Shown here: positions 55,409 through 64,000 of the stretch, in pieces
How positions within the stretch are numbered: the first letter of the stretch is position 1
Layout: every line of letters starts with the position of its first letter
DNA from: Ceratopteris richardii
Taxonomy: Eukaryota; Streptophyta; Polypodiopsida; Polypodiales; Pteridaceae
Assembly (NCBI GenBank): GCA_020310875.1
Contig: CM035431.1
Coordinates: 16,175,267 to 16,239,266 of the forward strand
Length of the DNA: 64,000 bases
Direction of reading: 5' to 3'
The notes under the pieces: generated by a model
Database searches by the model: none
What the model saw: only the letters and a program-made list of their open reading frames with translations
Told to the model about the DNA's origin: nothing
Program-made: the position numbers and the translations under genes

Positions 55409-58400
55409 ATGGCAACAGCAGCAGGCACAAGCTCTCAGGCAGGATCTGGTGCTCCTATCAATTGGGATGCCATGCCAGTGGAAGCTCCACCAACAGCTAG
55501 GCCTGAAGAATTCTTGAATGTGCGAAGGATTCCTATTCCAGATCCACCCAGTGGACTAACCGAAAGAGTAAAAGGGCACTCCCATTGGTTCAATGAAATG
55601 CCAGGGGATTTGGGAGACGCAGATCACATATGGGAGTCCAAGATGGAGTGTGGAGGGGTTTGGTGGACCTTCCAATTCTTTTCAAGAGAATTTGAGACCT
55701 TACAGAATGCAGCTCCACTTCAGGATATCTGGCAAAAGGCAGGACTACAAGCTTACTTCAGTGCAGCTCTACCTAAACCTGACTTCCTCAGGTGCTACTA
55801 CTTGATTGCTACGTTGAAACCTACCGGGGATAAAGATCATTCTGGCACTTTCTGGGTGCCCTCCTTATCCAATCTGGAGGAGATGAGGAAGTTTGAATTA
55901 AATGTAACGTTAATCAGGGAAGCCCTTCAAATGTATGGAACTCATGTGCCTTCGGATCGCGACCCTTTGATACCAGAATCAATGAAAAGCAATAGAGTCA
56001 AGAAGCTCAAGGAAATGTGCGCCCTCACCCCCAACATCGCCATACCTCTGCGGATGTGCCTCCAGCACTTCGCATTTCCCGCTCAGGACCGTTTCACTCA
56101 GCCTCACAAGAAGATATGGTACGGGTTGTATTTAGCAGAGACCGGAAGCTTGCCCATCAAGATGCCAATATGGATCTTAGATCAGGTGTATGAGGCAGGC
56201 AAGCGGGGGGTGAGGAAGCCCACTTTACATGGGTGTTGTGCGTTGACGAGAATCATCTACAGATGTCTGGCATATGATGTGCCAGTTGCTCGAGCCCTCA
56301 AATATGCACACCTGGAGCTGTTCAAAGGGCGAAAGTCAGGGAGTCAGCCTGCAAAAAGAATGCGTGGATCCCTTTCACAGGTCATGATCCCTCCAGAAGC
56401 CACCGCCGAAGTCTCCACTAGAGAGGAAGCCCAGGTGGCACCTATCATAATCCATCTCCAGGAGTCTCAACCAAGAGAGGTGGTACAGCCCACTCCTTCT
56501 GCCCCTCCGCTACCTACCGATGCGGAATTTGCAGCGATGGCCACCTTCACCGAGGACCCAAATTTTGATTTTGAAACATTTCTGCAGATGGCTCATCTAT
56601 CAGACAGTGAAGGTTGTCCTGACAATGTCGATCCGGGGGCATCAACCCAAAGAGAACATGCAAGAGGCGAGACAAGCAGTGTACAGGAGATAGGAGTGGC
56701 ACAACTTCCTCAAAGACTAAGCACACAAGCTCAGGAGAAGGCACCAAGAGATCACCCGGAAGAGAGTGAAGACGAAGCCCCTGCATATACGGCACAGCTC
56801 AAACGGCTATACCAAACAATCAAGCAGGTACAACGACGCCATAAAATGTCAGAAGAAGCAAATAGGGCCCTAGTAAACCAGATGTTACACTCAGAGCATA
56901 TCGACCCCCAGTTTGTAGAATCGCTAAATCTTTTGGCGGACACCTGTGGCATCAGTGAAGCAATGAGAACCTTGGTCTATCAAGAGAACCCTGCTTATGA
57001 TCAAAGAAGAATTGATACACGGCCGCGACAAGGAAAGATGATTCAGATGGAAGTATCTACCGCGTTAGCTACGTCCACATCAGAAGATGTTCACATGATT
57101 AGCCCTAGGCCCAATGATGAACCGGAGGACATTACGCATGCACCATCCCCCCCATCTTCTCCTATCCCACCCTCAGAGCCTCTCTCCACGTGTCTTTCTA
57201 CACAACCATTCTCCTCCTATAGTGAGACCATTGTACACACCCCCGTGTCCACTTTCCTTCCTTCACCCTCATCCATCTCTGTCACTCAGATTTTTGAACC
57301 CCAATTAGGTCACCCTTCCTTCCCCCATGCCTTTGGACAACCATCTGTCACTAGTCAGACTCTTTCCATATCTTTACCCTCCACCCCTCAATTTCCTCCC
57401 TCCCAAACTCTACCTACCCCATCTCTTGTAACTGCCCCGGGCACCACACTAATCACCCAACCCTCCTTCTGGACCCAACTTGTAAACATTCTTCAACAGG
57501 TTGATGAACATAACAAAAAGTCCCTCCCCCAAATTCACTTTCCCACATTCACGGCCACCACTATCACACCACCCACCGTCCCGGTGTTCACATTTCACGA
57601 ATCACACTCTCTCATGTCCGATCCCATGGACATCTCACCATCCGCTGGATCACCCACCACCACTGTTCTCACAACACCATCACAGGTTATTACACTCACA
57701 TCACCACTTCCACACACGGTAGGCACAACATCCACTTTTCCCATTCCCACTTCCCAACCCCCTGCATCTTCCACCCTTACCCCCGCATCCACCTCATTTA
57801 GTCTTGCACTCGACACCATGCTCGAAGCTGCCACTCAGCTTAAGCAGGAATATACATTATTGGAAGAAAATAACAAAGAACTTTGCACCCTCTCAGCAAC
57901 ACTCCAAGAGCGTGTCAACGCTTTGGAGTCCAGCCACACGGAGTCACAAAGCAAGATATCTGCCCTCGAACATGCAAATGCGCAACTCGCAGCGAGGCAT
58001 ATAGAAGAGAGTAAAGCCATGGAGGAACAGCTGCGAGATCAAATGGGCCGCAATGCAAGGCTTCAACGAAACATGGCTTTGCTACGACGACATCTGGCGG
58101 CAGCGCAAGAAGAGAACAGACGGCTTCAACAACAAAACCAAGAGAACCTCGAGGCTGCCATGGAGAACACCCCGGGAGCACCCATAGACCCGGCTAAATT
58201 TCAAGCTGTTCCCTCAGAAAGCATCCAACAGATCTTGGAAACTTATGCCAATCTTTTAGAAGCACATGATCTGCTTGCCGACCAGCTGAAGGACCTACAG
58301 AGACCCCAAGAGTCTACACCACACCGACAGGAACCTAAAGAACTGACCAACGCTGCTACTTCAACCGAACCTGAACACTCAACGACCAACGACGTACTGG

Positions 58401-59653
58401 AGTTACGGCAACAGGTCGCAGAATTAAAATTGAAGTTGATGCAGTACGAACAACCTCCTTCCCCACCAGAGCAACCGTTAGAAGAAGAAGCAGTTACTAT
58501 TCCAGTGGAGGAAGCATTCGACGACACCTACGAGCCTCAACCATTCCCAGGAGGACGCGTAACAGAAGAAGGTCAAGATACCTATGAGGAACCCCCATCG
58601 GCATGGATGAAACAGGTAGAGGAAATGGGGCAAACTCATCAGGAACGGATATCCACTCAGATGCTGGCAATGAAGGCCATTGAGGACACCATCCTTCACT
58701 CAGAATACTTCAGGCACATTGCCCCTAGACGCCTTATCACTAGCCCAGAATTACAATACAAGCCCTATTTTGTATTGTTGGCTGACTACAATGCAGAAAT
58801 CAAAAGGGTCACCAACAAGTGCCCAACATTTGCCACACAGTTCGAACCAGAAGATATACCGGAAGCGGCACGAAAAGGGGCCATATTCCAACCAACGTGG
58901 AGGCAGAAGTTACTCGAAACTTATCCAGAAATGCTTCGAACATGGGATCATGCCCCCATGCATTTGAAGTACAATCCGTGTTTTGGGCCAGTGCAAAGAC
59001 GCAGATCATGGAAAGCTTTTGCCATCAAGGTTCAGAATAACGCAAACTGTAAAGAATGGCTCAATTACCCCGCTATCGCCCCCCCAACCGGTACTCCCAC
59101 AGTGTCATACATGATTGCAACCATCAGACATTGGATACCACGCCTCCACCCTATGCCAGATGTGGCTGCCCAGATGATGCTCAAGATCTTCGATATGATG
59201 CAGGTCGTACTCAAAACTTTTCGTAATGTATGCCGTATTCAACCTCCTATTCCCGGGTTTATTAATGGTAACTACGACCTGCTATATGATATGAGCACAA
59301 CCCCGAGCATACGAGTGGCTTACGCATGGCATGCACGCATAAGATATCTCCCTGCCTGCTACAAGCAAACATTCGACGATATGTTCACCACAGGGTTTTG
59401 GGAGGCACATTCAGAGGTATTCACACCACGGCCTACGCATTTACTCCATCTCTTCGCATGCGAGCAAACAATGCATTCCGAGCTTTACACGATGCCACAA
59501 CCTGACATGCCTGGTATAGTTGATTGGGAGGCTTTGCAACGAGACCTGGTCAGAAGTTTAAGAATCAAAGAACAAGAATTGGCAACCGACCTCCTGCAGA
59601 AATACATTGATCAAACTGTGGAAAAGAAGTCTGTCAGAGGCGACAGACCCTAG
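55409..59653 (+). CDS. Third ORF of G2, intact, unknown function (1,414 aa)
   Basis: I do not recognise this protein. By residue: N-terminal globular domain (~1-310, aromatic-rich, with GHSHWFNEMPG, FLRCYYLIATL, LRMCLQHFAFPAQDRFTQPH, GCCALTRIIYRCLAYDVP), a basic patch (GRKSGSQPAKRMRG, ~308-322), an acidic linker, and a long Pro/Ser/Thr-rich region (~555-790). A coiled coil of heptad-like Leu/Glu/Gln text follows (~798-927), then a C-terminal domain (~1060-1414, with LQYKPYFVLLADYNAEI, LLETYPEMLRTWDHAPMHL, IRVAYAWHARIRYLPACYKQ). No signal peptide or hydrophobic membrane span is apparent, so it is not an obvious envelope protein. The N-terminal domain vaguely resembles the plant-transposon-associated domain of Athila-type third ORFs, which is an impression only. 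It sits in sense after pol behind a splice acceptor and ends at the polypurine tract. Confidence 0.9.
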   Translation: MATAAGTSSQAGSGAPINWDAMPVEAPPTARPEEFLNVRRIPIPDPPSGLTERVKGHSHWFNEMPGDLGDADHIWESKMECGGVWWTFQFFSREFETLQNAAPLQDIWQKAGLQAYFSAALPKPDFLRCYYLIATLKPTGDKDHSGTFWVPSLSNLEEMRKFELNVTLIREALQMYGTHVPSDRDPLIPESMKSNRVKKLKEMCALTPNIAIPLRMCLQHFAFPAQDRFTQPHKKIWYGLYLAETGSLPIKMPIWILDQVYEAGKRGVRKPTLHGCCALTRIIYRCLAYDVPVARALKYAHLELFKGRKSGSQPAKRMRGSLSQVMIPPEATAEVSTREEAQVAPIIIHLQESQPREVVQPTPSAPPLPTDAEFAAMATFTEDPNFDFETFLQMAHLSDSEGCPDNVDPGASTQREHARGETSSVQEIGVAQLPQRLSTQAQEKAPRDHPEESEDEAPAYTAQLKRLYQTIKQVQRRHKMSEEANRALVNQMLHSEHIDPQFVESLNLLADTCGISEAMRTLVYQENPAYDQRRIDTRPRQGKMIQMEVSTALATSTSEDVHMISPRPNDEPEDITHAPSPPSSPIPPSEPLSTCLSTQPFSSYSETIVHTPVSTFLPSPSSISVTQIFEPQLGHPSFPHAFGQPSVTSQTLSISLPSTPQFPPSQTLPTPSLVTAPGTTLITQPSFWTQLVNILQQVDEHNKKSLPQIHFPTFTATTITPPTVPVFTFHESHSLMSDPMDISPSAGSPTTTVLTTPSQVITLTSPLPHTVGTTSTFPIPTSQPPASSTLTPASTSFSLALDTMLEAATQLKQEYTLLEENNKELCTLSATLQERVNALESSHTESQSKISALEHANAQLAARHIEESKAMEEQLRDQMGRNARLQRNMALLRRHLAAAQEENRRLQQQNQENLEAAMENTPGAPIDPAKFQAVPSESIQQILETYANLLEAHDLLADQLKDLQRPQESTPHRQEPKELTNAATSTEPEHSTTNDVLELRQQVAELKLKLMQYEQPPSPPEQPLEEEAVTIPVEEAFDDTYEPQPFPGGRVTEEGQDTYEEPPSAWMKQVEEMGQTHQERISTQMLAMKAIEDTILHSEYFRHIAPRRLITSPELQYKPYFVLLADYNAEIKRVTNKCPTFATQFEPEDIPEAARKGAIFQPTWRQKLLETYPEMLRTWDHAPMHLKYNPCFGPVQRRRSWKAFAIKVQNNANCKEWLNYPAIAPPTGTPTVSYMIATIRHWIPRLHPMPDVAAQMMLKIFDMMQVVLKTFRNVCRIQPPIPGFINGNYDLLYDMSTTPSIRVAYAWHARIRYLPACYKQTFDDMFTTGFWEAHSEVFTPRPTHLLHLFACEQTMHSELYTMPQPDMPGIVDWEALQRDLVRSLRIKEQELATDLLQKYIDQTVEKKSVRGDRP

Positions 59654-59664
59654 GGGGGGGAGAG
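59651..59664 (+). promoter_or_regulatory. Polypurine tract of G2
   Basis: TAGGGGGGGGAGAG directly before the 3' LTR; its first three bases are the third-ORF stop codon. Confidence 0.85.
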
Positions 59665-60244
59665 TGTTGACAGTATACGGGAAGAAGCAAGTACGGACAC
59701 ACATGCAGATCTAGCACTGAGGCAACCCTTCATTTTTTCCAAAACCCTCACAGCATTTTTAAGTGATTCTCATCACTACAAACCCTTGTAAATATCATTT
59801 CACCTTTTTGGTAGCTCCATTTTGTACAAGCCGAGGAGTCCTCGAGCTTGGGGAGCCTTAGAAGTAGTTTCCTGTCAATTTTCATAATTTTTAGATCTCG
59901 TTTGGGCCCTCAAATAAACCCTAGAACCTAATTTTTAACTAGGCCGGACACTAGGTCTGGACAGGGCCAAAGCTAGTCAAAAACTATAAATAGAGCTAGA
60001 GAGCTCATTTTGAGGGGAGCTTCTTGTAGTTTTGAGCTTGTATGAGAACTTGGTTGCAATAGAAGGGATTCCATTGTCTTACTCTCTTTGTTCTTGCCGT
60101 GTGTGCGCGTGTGTGTGTATGTGTGTGCATGTTAGTGTGCTTCTCACTCACGCACTTGTGCCGTCACTTGCTCGAGGTCTTCATACCATCCTCATGTCTT
60201 CCCGGATTGACATTAAAGGAGGTGCTACTCATCTCTGAGCTACA
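59665..60244 (+). repeat. 3' LTR of G2
   Basis: Same length as the 5' LTR; two differences noticed (CCTCGAGC for CCTTGAGC, GTTTCCTG for GTTGCCTG). Followed by GAAAG. Confidence 0.95.
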
Positions 60245-63200
60245 GAAAGCAAGGCAAGGGATTGCACGAGCTAGGTTTTCTTTGAACACGGACACCTACA
60301 AGAATCTGCTTCAAGACGGGTTCAACTTGCAGCTCTTAAAGAATCAAGACACGAAGATGGGAGAGTATCAAAATCCATTGATCTATAACGACGATTCCGA
60401 TCAGGAGTTGCTAGGATGGTTGACGCATACAAGAGAATTTGAGTGCTACATGTTGAGTATAGACGCAAGTAAAAACAAAGCTACTCAATCCCTGGAGAAG
60501 GGAACTTCAAGAGAAGAGCTGAAACTAGAGTTAGCCCCGGCAATGGAAGTGCAACAATTGAGAGAAAGAGTTAGAATGCTAGAAGCAGAGACTCTAAAGA
60601 GAAGTCGAGAATCGGAAAAAGAAGCGAAGGGTAAGTTTAAAGTGTCGGAAGCCATTGCAAAAGCTGAACTAAAGAAATTAGGTTCAATCGAAACAGAACG
60701 AAACAATGATTTATTGGCCAACCATGCACGCGTGATCGGAGAGCACATTCCAATCACAGTGTCATCGAGGAATAAGGAATACTCGCGAGAGGCTCAGTTG
60801 GAAAGATGGGAAGTTTTTCCAGAAAAGTTCTTGAGTATAGGGTCAGAGCTACCAGATGGAGTACGAGATTGTATGAAAATGACACTCAAAGATTTCAGCA
60901 AGGCCTTTGCATGGTGATACAGTGATCTGAGAGGAATTGATCCCCGAATCTGCCAACATTATATAGACTTGGAAGAAGGCACACGACCAATATGTCAACG
61001 ACTCAGGCGAACGAATCCAGTCTACTCGGAATTGATCAAGCTGGAATTGACTAAATTATTGGAAGCAGGATTCATATATCCCATCGCATCCAGCGAATGG
61101 GTATCACCAATTGTAGTTGTTCCGAAGAAAAATAAGAAAATCCGTATTTGCATAGATTATCGAAAGTTGAACGAGCGCACAAAGAAGGATCACTTCCCTT
61201 TGCCCTTTACTGATCAAATCTTGGACAGAGTGGCTGGCCACAAACTGTACTCATTTTTGGATGGTTTTAGTGGGTACAACCAGATCCAAATCCATGAAGA
61301 GGATCAGTCAAAAACTACTTTCACGACAGAATGGGGGACGTACGCATATCGTGTGATGCCATTTGGATTATGCAATGCACCGGCCACATTCCAGAGAGCA
61401 ATGATAGCTGCATATCAAGACTATTTGCAGGATTGGATGGAGATATTTCTCGATGACTTTGCAATCAGAGGCGACGATGAAAACATGATGGAGAGGATCA
61501 AAGTGATTTTAAGAAGAAGTATTGAAAAAGGCATCGCATTGAATCCTGAAAAGTGCACATTTGGAGTACGAAGAGGACTGCTTTTGGGACATGTTATTTC
61601 TGAAAAGGGATCGCGGTTGACGAGGATAAAGTGGAAAAGATTGGACAACTTCCACCTCCGTAAAATTTGCGACAACTCAGAGGATTCTTGGGCCATGCGA
61701 ATTATTATCGACGTTTTATATTAAATTTTGCATCCATAGCGGCACCACTGACGAATCTCTTGAGGAAAGACCAACAATACCAATGGAACGGAGAGTGTCA
61801 AGTTGCATTCGACTCGATCAAGGAGAGGTTGATAAATGCACCGATTTTGGTAGCACCCGACTGGACGAGAGAATTTCATGTGCATACCGACGCTTCTCAT
61901 ACTGCGGTTGGAGCAGTACTATGCCAAGCCGATGAAAAGAAGTTGGACCATCCTATTTATTACGCAAGTCGCAATTTGAATAGCACTGAGAGGAACTACA
62001 CGACTACAGAAAAGGAATGCCTATCGATGATCTTTGCGGTGAACAAGTATCGGCATTACCTGATGGGAAAGCATTTCACGTTTTATGTGGATCATGAAGC
62101 CCTTAAGTACATCATTAATAAAACCGAGCTGTCAGGGCGACTGATGAGGTGGATGCTACTTCTCCAAGAATTTCAGTTCACAGTGGTAACCAGACCAGGC
62201 AAAGCACATATATTGGCTGACCATTTATCTCGAATTGTTAATGAGGAGCCAATCTCTGGTGTGCCCGATGATGCTCCTGATGGGCATCTATTCCAGGTTG
62301 ATGCTAAAGTACCTTGGTATGCCGACTTGGTGAACTTCTTATGCACTACTAAATATCCGCCAGGAGCAAACAAGAGAGAGAAGCAAAAACTGTTAGCATT
62401 GGCAAAGCACCATAGCATCATTGGAGGGCAACTCTATCGATATTTTGTTCATGAGAGCATTTATCGGAGGTGTCTCGAGGAAGAAGAAGCAAACCTAGTG
62501 TTGAGAGCTTTGCATGACGAACCTTGCCGTAGGCATTTTGCTAGTGAACTGACGGCAAGAAAGATTTTATTGGCTGGGTATTGGTGGCCAACGCTGTTCA
62601 AAGACTTTCACACATACTGTAAGAAATGTGACAGATGCCAACGAATGGGCAAACCCACATTAGCACATGCTGCTCCTCTTACGCCGGTGCTCGCTCTTAA
62701 GCCGTTTGAGAAATGGGGAATTGATTTTGTGGGGCCTATTGATCCTCCCTCACGACGAAGGTCTATTAGGTATATTTTGGTCTGTACTGATTATGTTACC
62801 AAGTGGGTGGAAGCCAAAGCTCTGAAGACTGACCGAGCTGTTGATGTAGCTAAATTTTTGTACGAACAAATTATCACTCGATTCGGATGCCCGTTGGAAA
62901 TAGTGAGTGATAGAGGAACCCATTTTGTCAACAAACTAATCGAAGAGTTAATGGAATTATATAAAATCAAACATAGGAAAAGCACTCCATATTACCCGAG
63001 GGCAAATGGACAAGTGGAGGTCACCAACAAAGTTCTTGAACAGATTCTGACAAAGACAGTAGCTGTGCATAGGCGAGACTGGGATGAGAGACTTTTGGAA
63101 GCCTTGTGGGCATATCGAACATCCTACCGAGTGATGACAAAGAGCACTCCGTTCTCCCTAGTATATGGCGAGGAAGCCATCTTTCCCATCGAAAAAGAAG

Positions 63201-63568
63201 TTCCGACATTAAGAGTGGCCATCGAAGCCAGGTTGGGCGAGGAAGAGTCATTAAAGGAGAGATACATACAACTGGTCAAGCTGGAAGAAAAGAGACTCAT
63301 TGCACAGCAAAGTTTGGAAGCTATTCAGAAGAGACGTAAAGAGAGGCATGACAAGAATCTCAAAACCTATGTGATTCAAGAAGGGGATTTGGTACTAGTC
63401 TATGATAGTAAATATTATAAATTCCCGGGGAAGTTACAGACAAGATGGGCAGGACCGTTTAAAGTGGTGGAACTCAACTCCAATGGTTCCATGCAAATTC
63501 AAGATTTAGGAGAAGAATATGCTCCCGTGAAGGTTAACGCGCTTCGAGTTAAACCATATTTCAAGTGA
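60245..63568 (+). pseudogene. RT, RNase H and integrase of G3, mutated
   Basis: Resumes the G3 polyprotein after the G2 insertion. A coiled-coil-like linker (60450-60680) leads into RT (WVSPIVVVPKKNKKIRICID, FLDGFSGYNQ, FLDD at the catalytic site in MEIFLDDFAI). A TGA at 60915 interrupts the segment before RT. A frameshift near 61610 and a TAA at 61663 break the RT-RNase H junction. From 61667 the frame is open through RNase H (HVHTDASHTAVG), a single H2C2 module (~62510-62640), the DDE integrase core (WGIDFVGP, SDRGTHF, NGQVEVTNK) and a GPY/F-like end (RWAGPFKVVEL). It ends at 63568 without a second protease or W-x-P-K tail, so G3 is a different lineage from G1/G2. Confidence 0.9.
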
Positions 63569-63642
63569 TATTAGTACGGGAGAAGCTAGACGAGATCCAA
63601 ACGAAATGATGAAGTAGACTCCTTGTACATACATGTATAGTA

Positions 63643-63660
63643 TTATATATATATATATAT
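63643..63660. repeat. (TA)n microsatellite
   Basis: About nine TA units between the G3 pol stop and the next ORF. Confidence 0.8.
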
Positions 63661-63740
63661 GTGCATATGTTAGTTATGATTTTTGTGTGTCATAAATATT
63701 ATCCTGTGCTAGCTCAAGAATTTTGGACTTCTAATGATTT

Positions 63741-63757
63741 TTTCTTATGTTGCACAG
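63741..63757 (+). promoter_or_regulatory. Candidate 3' splice acceptor before G3 third ORF
   Basis: TTTCTTATGTTGCACAG ends at 63757, with TTCTAAT as a possible branch point shortly upstream; the ATG at 63783 follows 25 bases later. Confidence 0.45.
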
Positions 63758-63782
63758 AGATTGTTAGGAGTTAAGTAACGAA

Positions 63783-64000
63783 ATGGCAGATCAAATAACG
63801 CAATTCTATTTGTACGAGCTGAGGATATATTTCTCGGACCAAACATTCGTCCGCATGGACATAGATGTCGACGACTTTGAGACGGAATACGATGTCGAGG
63901 AAGCGCATTGGCTGGTATGCTTTATAAACCAAGATTTGTGTGTTGCATTTTACATTGAGTGTTTTGAGGAATACCTAGCTCGACATGTAGGATGGGCGGG
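63783..64000 (+). CDS. Start of a third ORF in G3, runs off the window
   Basis: Open from the ATG (MADQITQFYLYELRIYF) for 72 codons to the window edge. The visible part is acidic and aromatic-rich and has no motif I recognise; it does not resemble the N terminus of the G1/G2 third ORF. Its place after pol and behind an acceptor-like site suggests an accessory retrotransposon gene. Its length and end are outside the window. Confidence 0.45.
   Translation, partial: MADQITQFYLYELRIYFSDQTFVRMDIDVDDFETEYDVEEAHWLVCFINQDLCVAFYIECFEEYLARHVGWA

Larger units (their letters stand above)
43586..60244 (+). mobile_element. Gypsy element G2, complete and apparently intact (16,659 bp)
   Basis: LTRs of 580 bp each (43586-44165 and 59665-60244) differ at about two positions. 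A perfect target duplication GAAAG flanks the element (43581-43585 and 60245-60249). Exact tRNA-Asp PBS, ~1.75-kb leader with an 18-bp minisatellite, one 3,084-residue gag-pol frame, one 1,414-residue third ORF, polypurine tract. No frameshift or stop was found in either frame. It inserted between the protease and RT parts of G3. The unusual features are the duplicated retropepsin, the duplicated H2C2 module and the giant third ORF. Confidence 0.95.
31668..64000 (+). mobile_element. Gypsy element G3, partial (3' end outside window)
   Basis: Begins with a putative LTR that starts TGTTAGCCC at 31668, directly where the C1 coding sequence is cut, and ends GTTAACA at 40866 before a PBS-like site. 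The 5-bp inverted ends TGTTA/TAACA are perfect. Excluding the C2 insertion this LTR would be ~2.64 kb. Gag (40973-41809) and protease (to 43585) precede the G2 insertion; RT, RNase H and integrase resume at 60245. A further sense ORF starts at 63783. The 3' LTR is not in the window. Gag-to-integrase assignment is firm; the LTR start at 31668 is an inference. Confidence 0.7.

Noticed and set aside
55409-59653. Envelope glycoprotein
   Set aside because: Position and splicing signals fit, but no signal peptide, membrane anchor or cysteine-rich ectodomain is visible.
1-64000. tRNA or rRNA genes
   Set aside because: None recognised; tRNA-like text is limited to primer-binding sites.

Overview
The window is a stack of nested LTR retrotransposons from a land plant with a large, repeat-rich nuclear genome. 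Evidence: Ty3/gypsy elements primed by tRNA-Asp, Ty1/copia elements primed by initiator tRNA-Met, plant-type TATA boxes in the LTRs, and no bacterial gene organisation. I cannot name the species; a fern, gymnosperm or other large-genome plant would fit, but nothing here decides it. No intact host gene is visible.

Layout. 1-6.8 kb: AT-rich, mostly non-coding, with short tandem repeats, a copia LTR/PBS fragment (minus strand, ~3.4 kb) and a few exon-like open stretches on the minus strand. 7.1-10.3 kb: a decayed minus-strand gypsy fragment (element G0: LTR, PBS, minisatellite leader, broken gag). 10.8-11.8 kb: a decayed copia gag-protease relic. 12.6-31.7 kb: a minus-strand copia element (C1), of which the 3' LTR and RT-RNase H remain in the window, split by gypsy element G1 (12880-29851, 611-bp LTRs). 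31668 to beyond the right edge: gypsy element G3, apparently inserted in C1. G3 carries an intact young copia element C2 (32343-38898, TSD GGTAC) in its putative 5' LTR and an intact young gypsy element G2 (43586-60244, TSD GAAAG) between its protease and RT.

G1 and G2 belong to one unusual ~17-kb lineage. Each has a ~1.8-2 kb leader with a minisatellite built on the core TATCGCGACA, and a ~3,090-codon gag-pol frame. That frame encodes four CCHC-like knuckles, a retropepsin, RT, RNase H, two consecutive H2C2 zinc modules, an integrase core, a second retropepsin-like domain and a tail of W-x-P-K repeats. It is followed by a ~1,420-codon sense-strand third ORF that ends at the polypurine tract. 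The third ORF starts 17-21 nt after a good 3' splice acceptor, and the leader has a matching conserved 5' donor, so it is probably made from a spliced subgenomic RNA, as in envelope-class plant elements. It shows no membrane segment. It has a globular N domain, a Pro/Ser/Thr-rich linker, a long coiled coil and a conserved C domain, none of which I can assign. G2 is open throughout; G1 carries two frameshifts and several nonsense codons. G3 also has a sense ORF behind an acceptor-like site after pol, running off the window.

The G1/G2-type third ORF, its splice signals, the double retropepsin, the double H2C2 module and the core-sharing leader minisatellites are the best candidates for an undescribed system. 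All domain calls are by eye; no database search was run.
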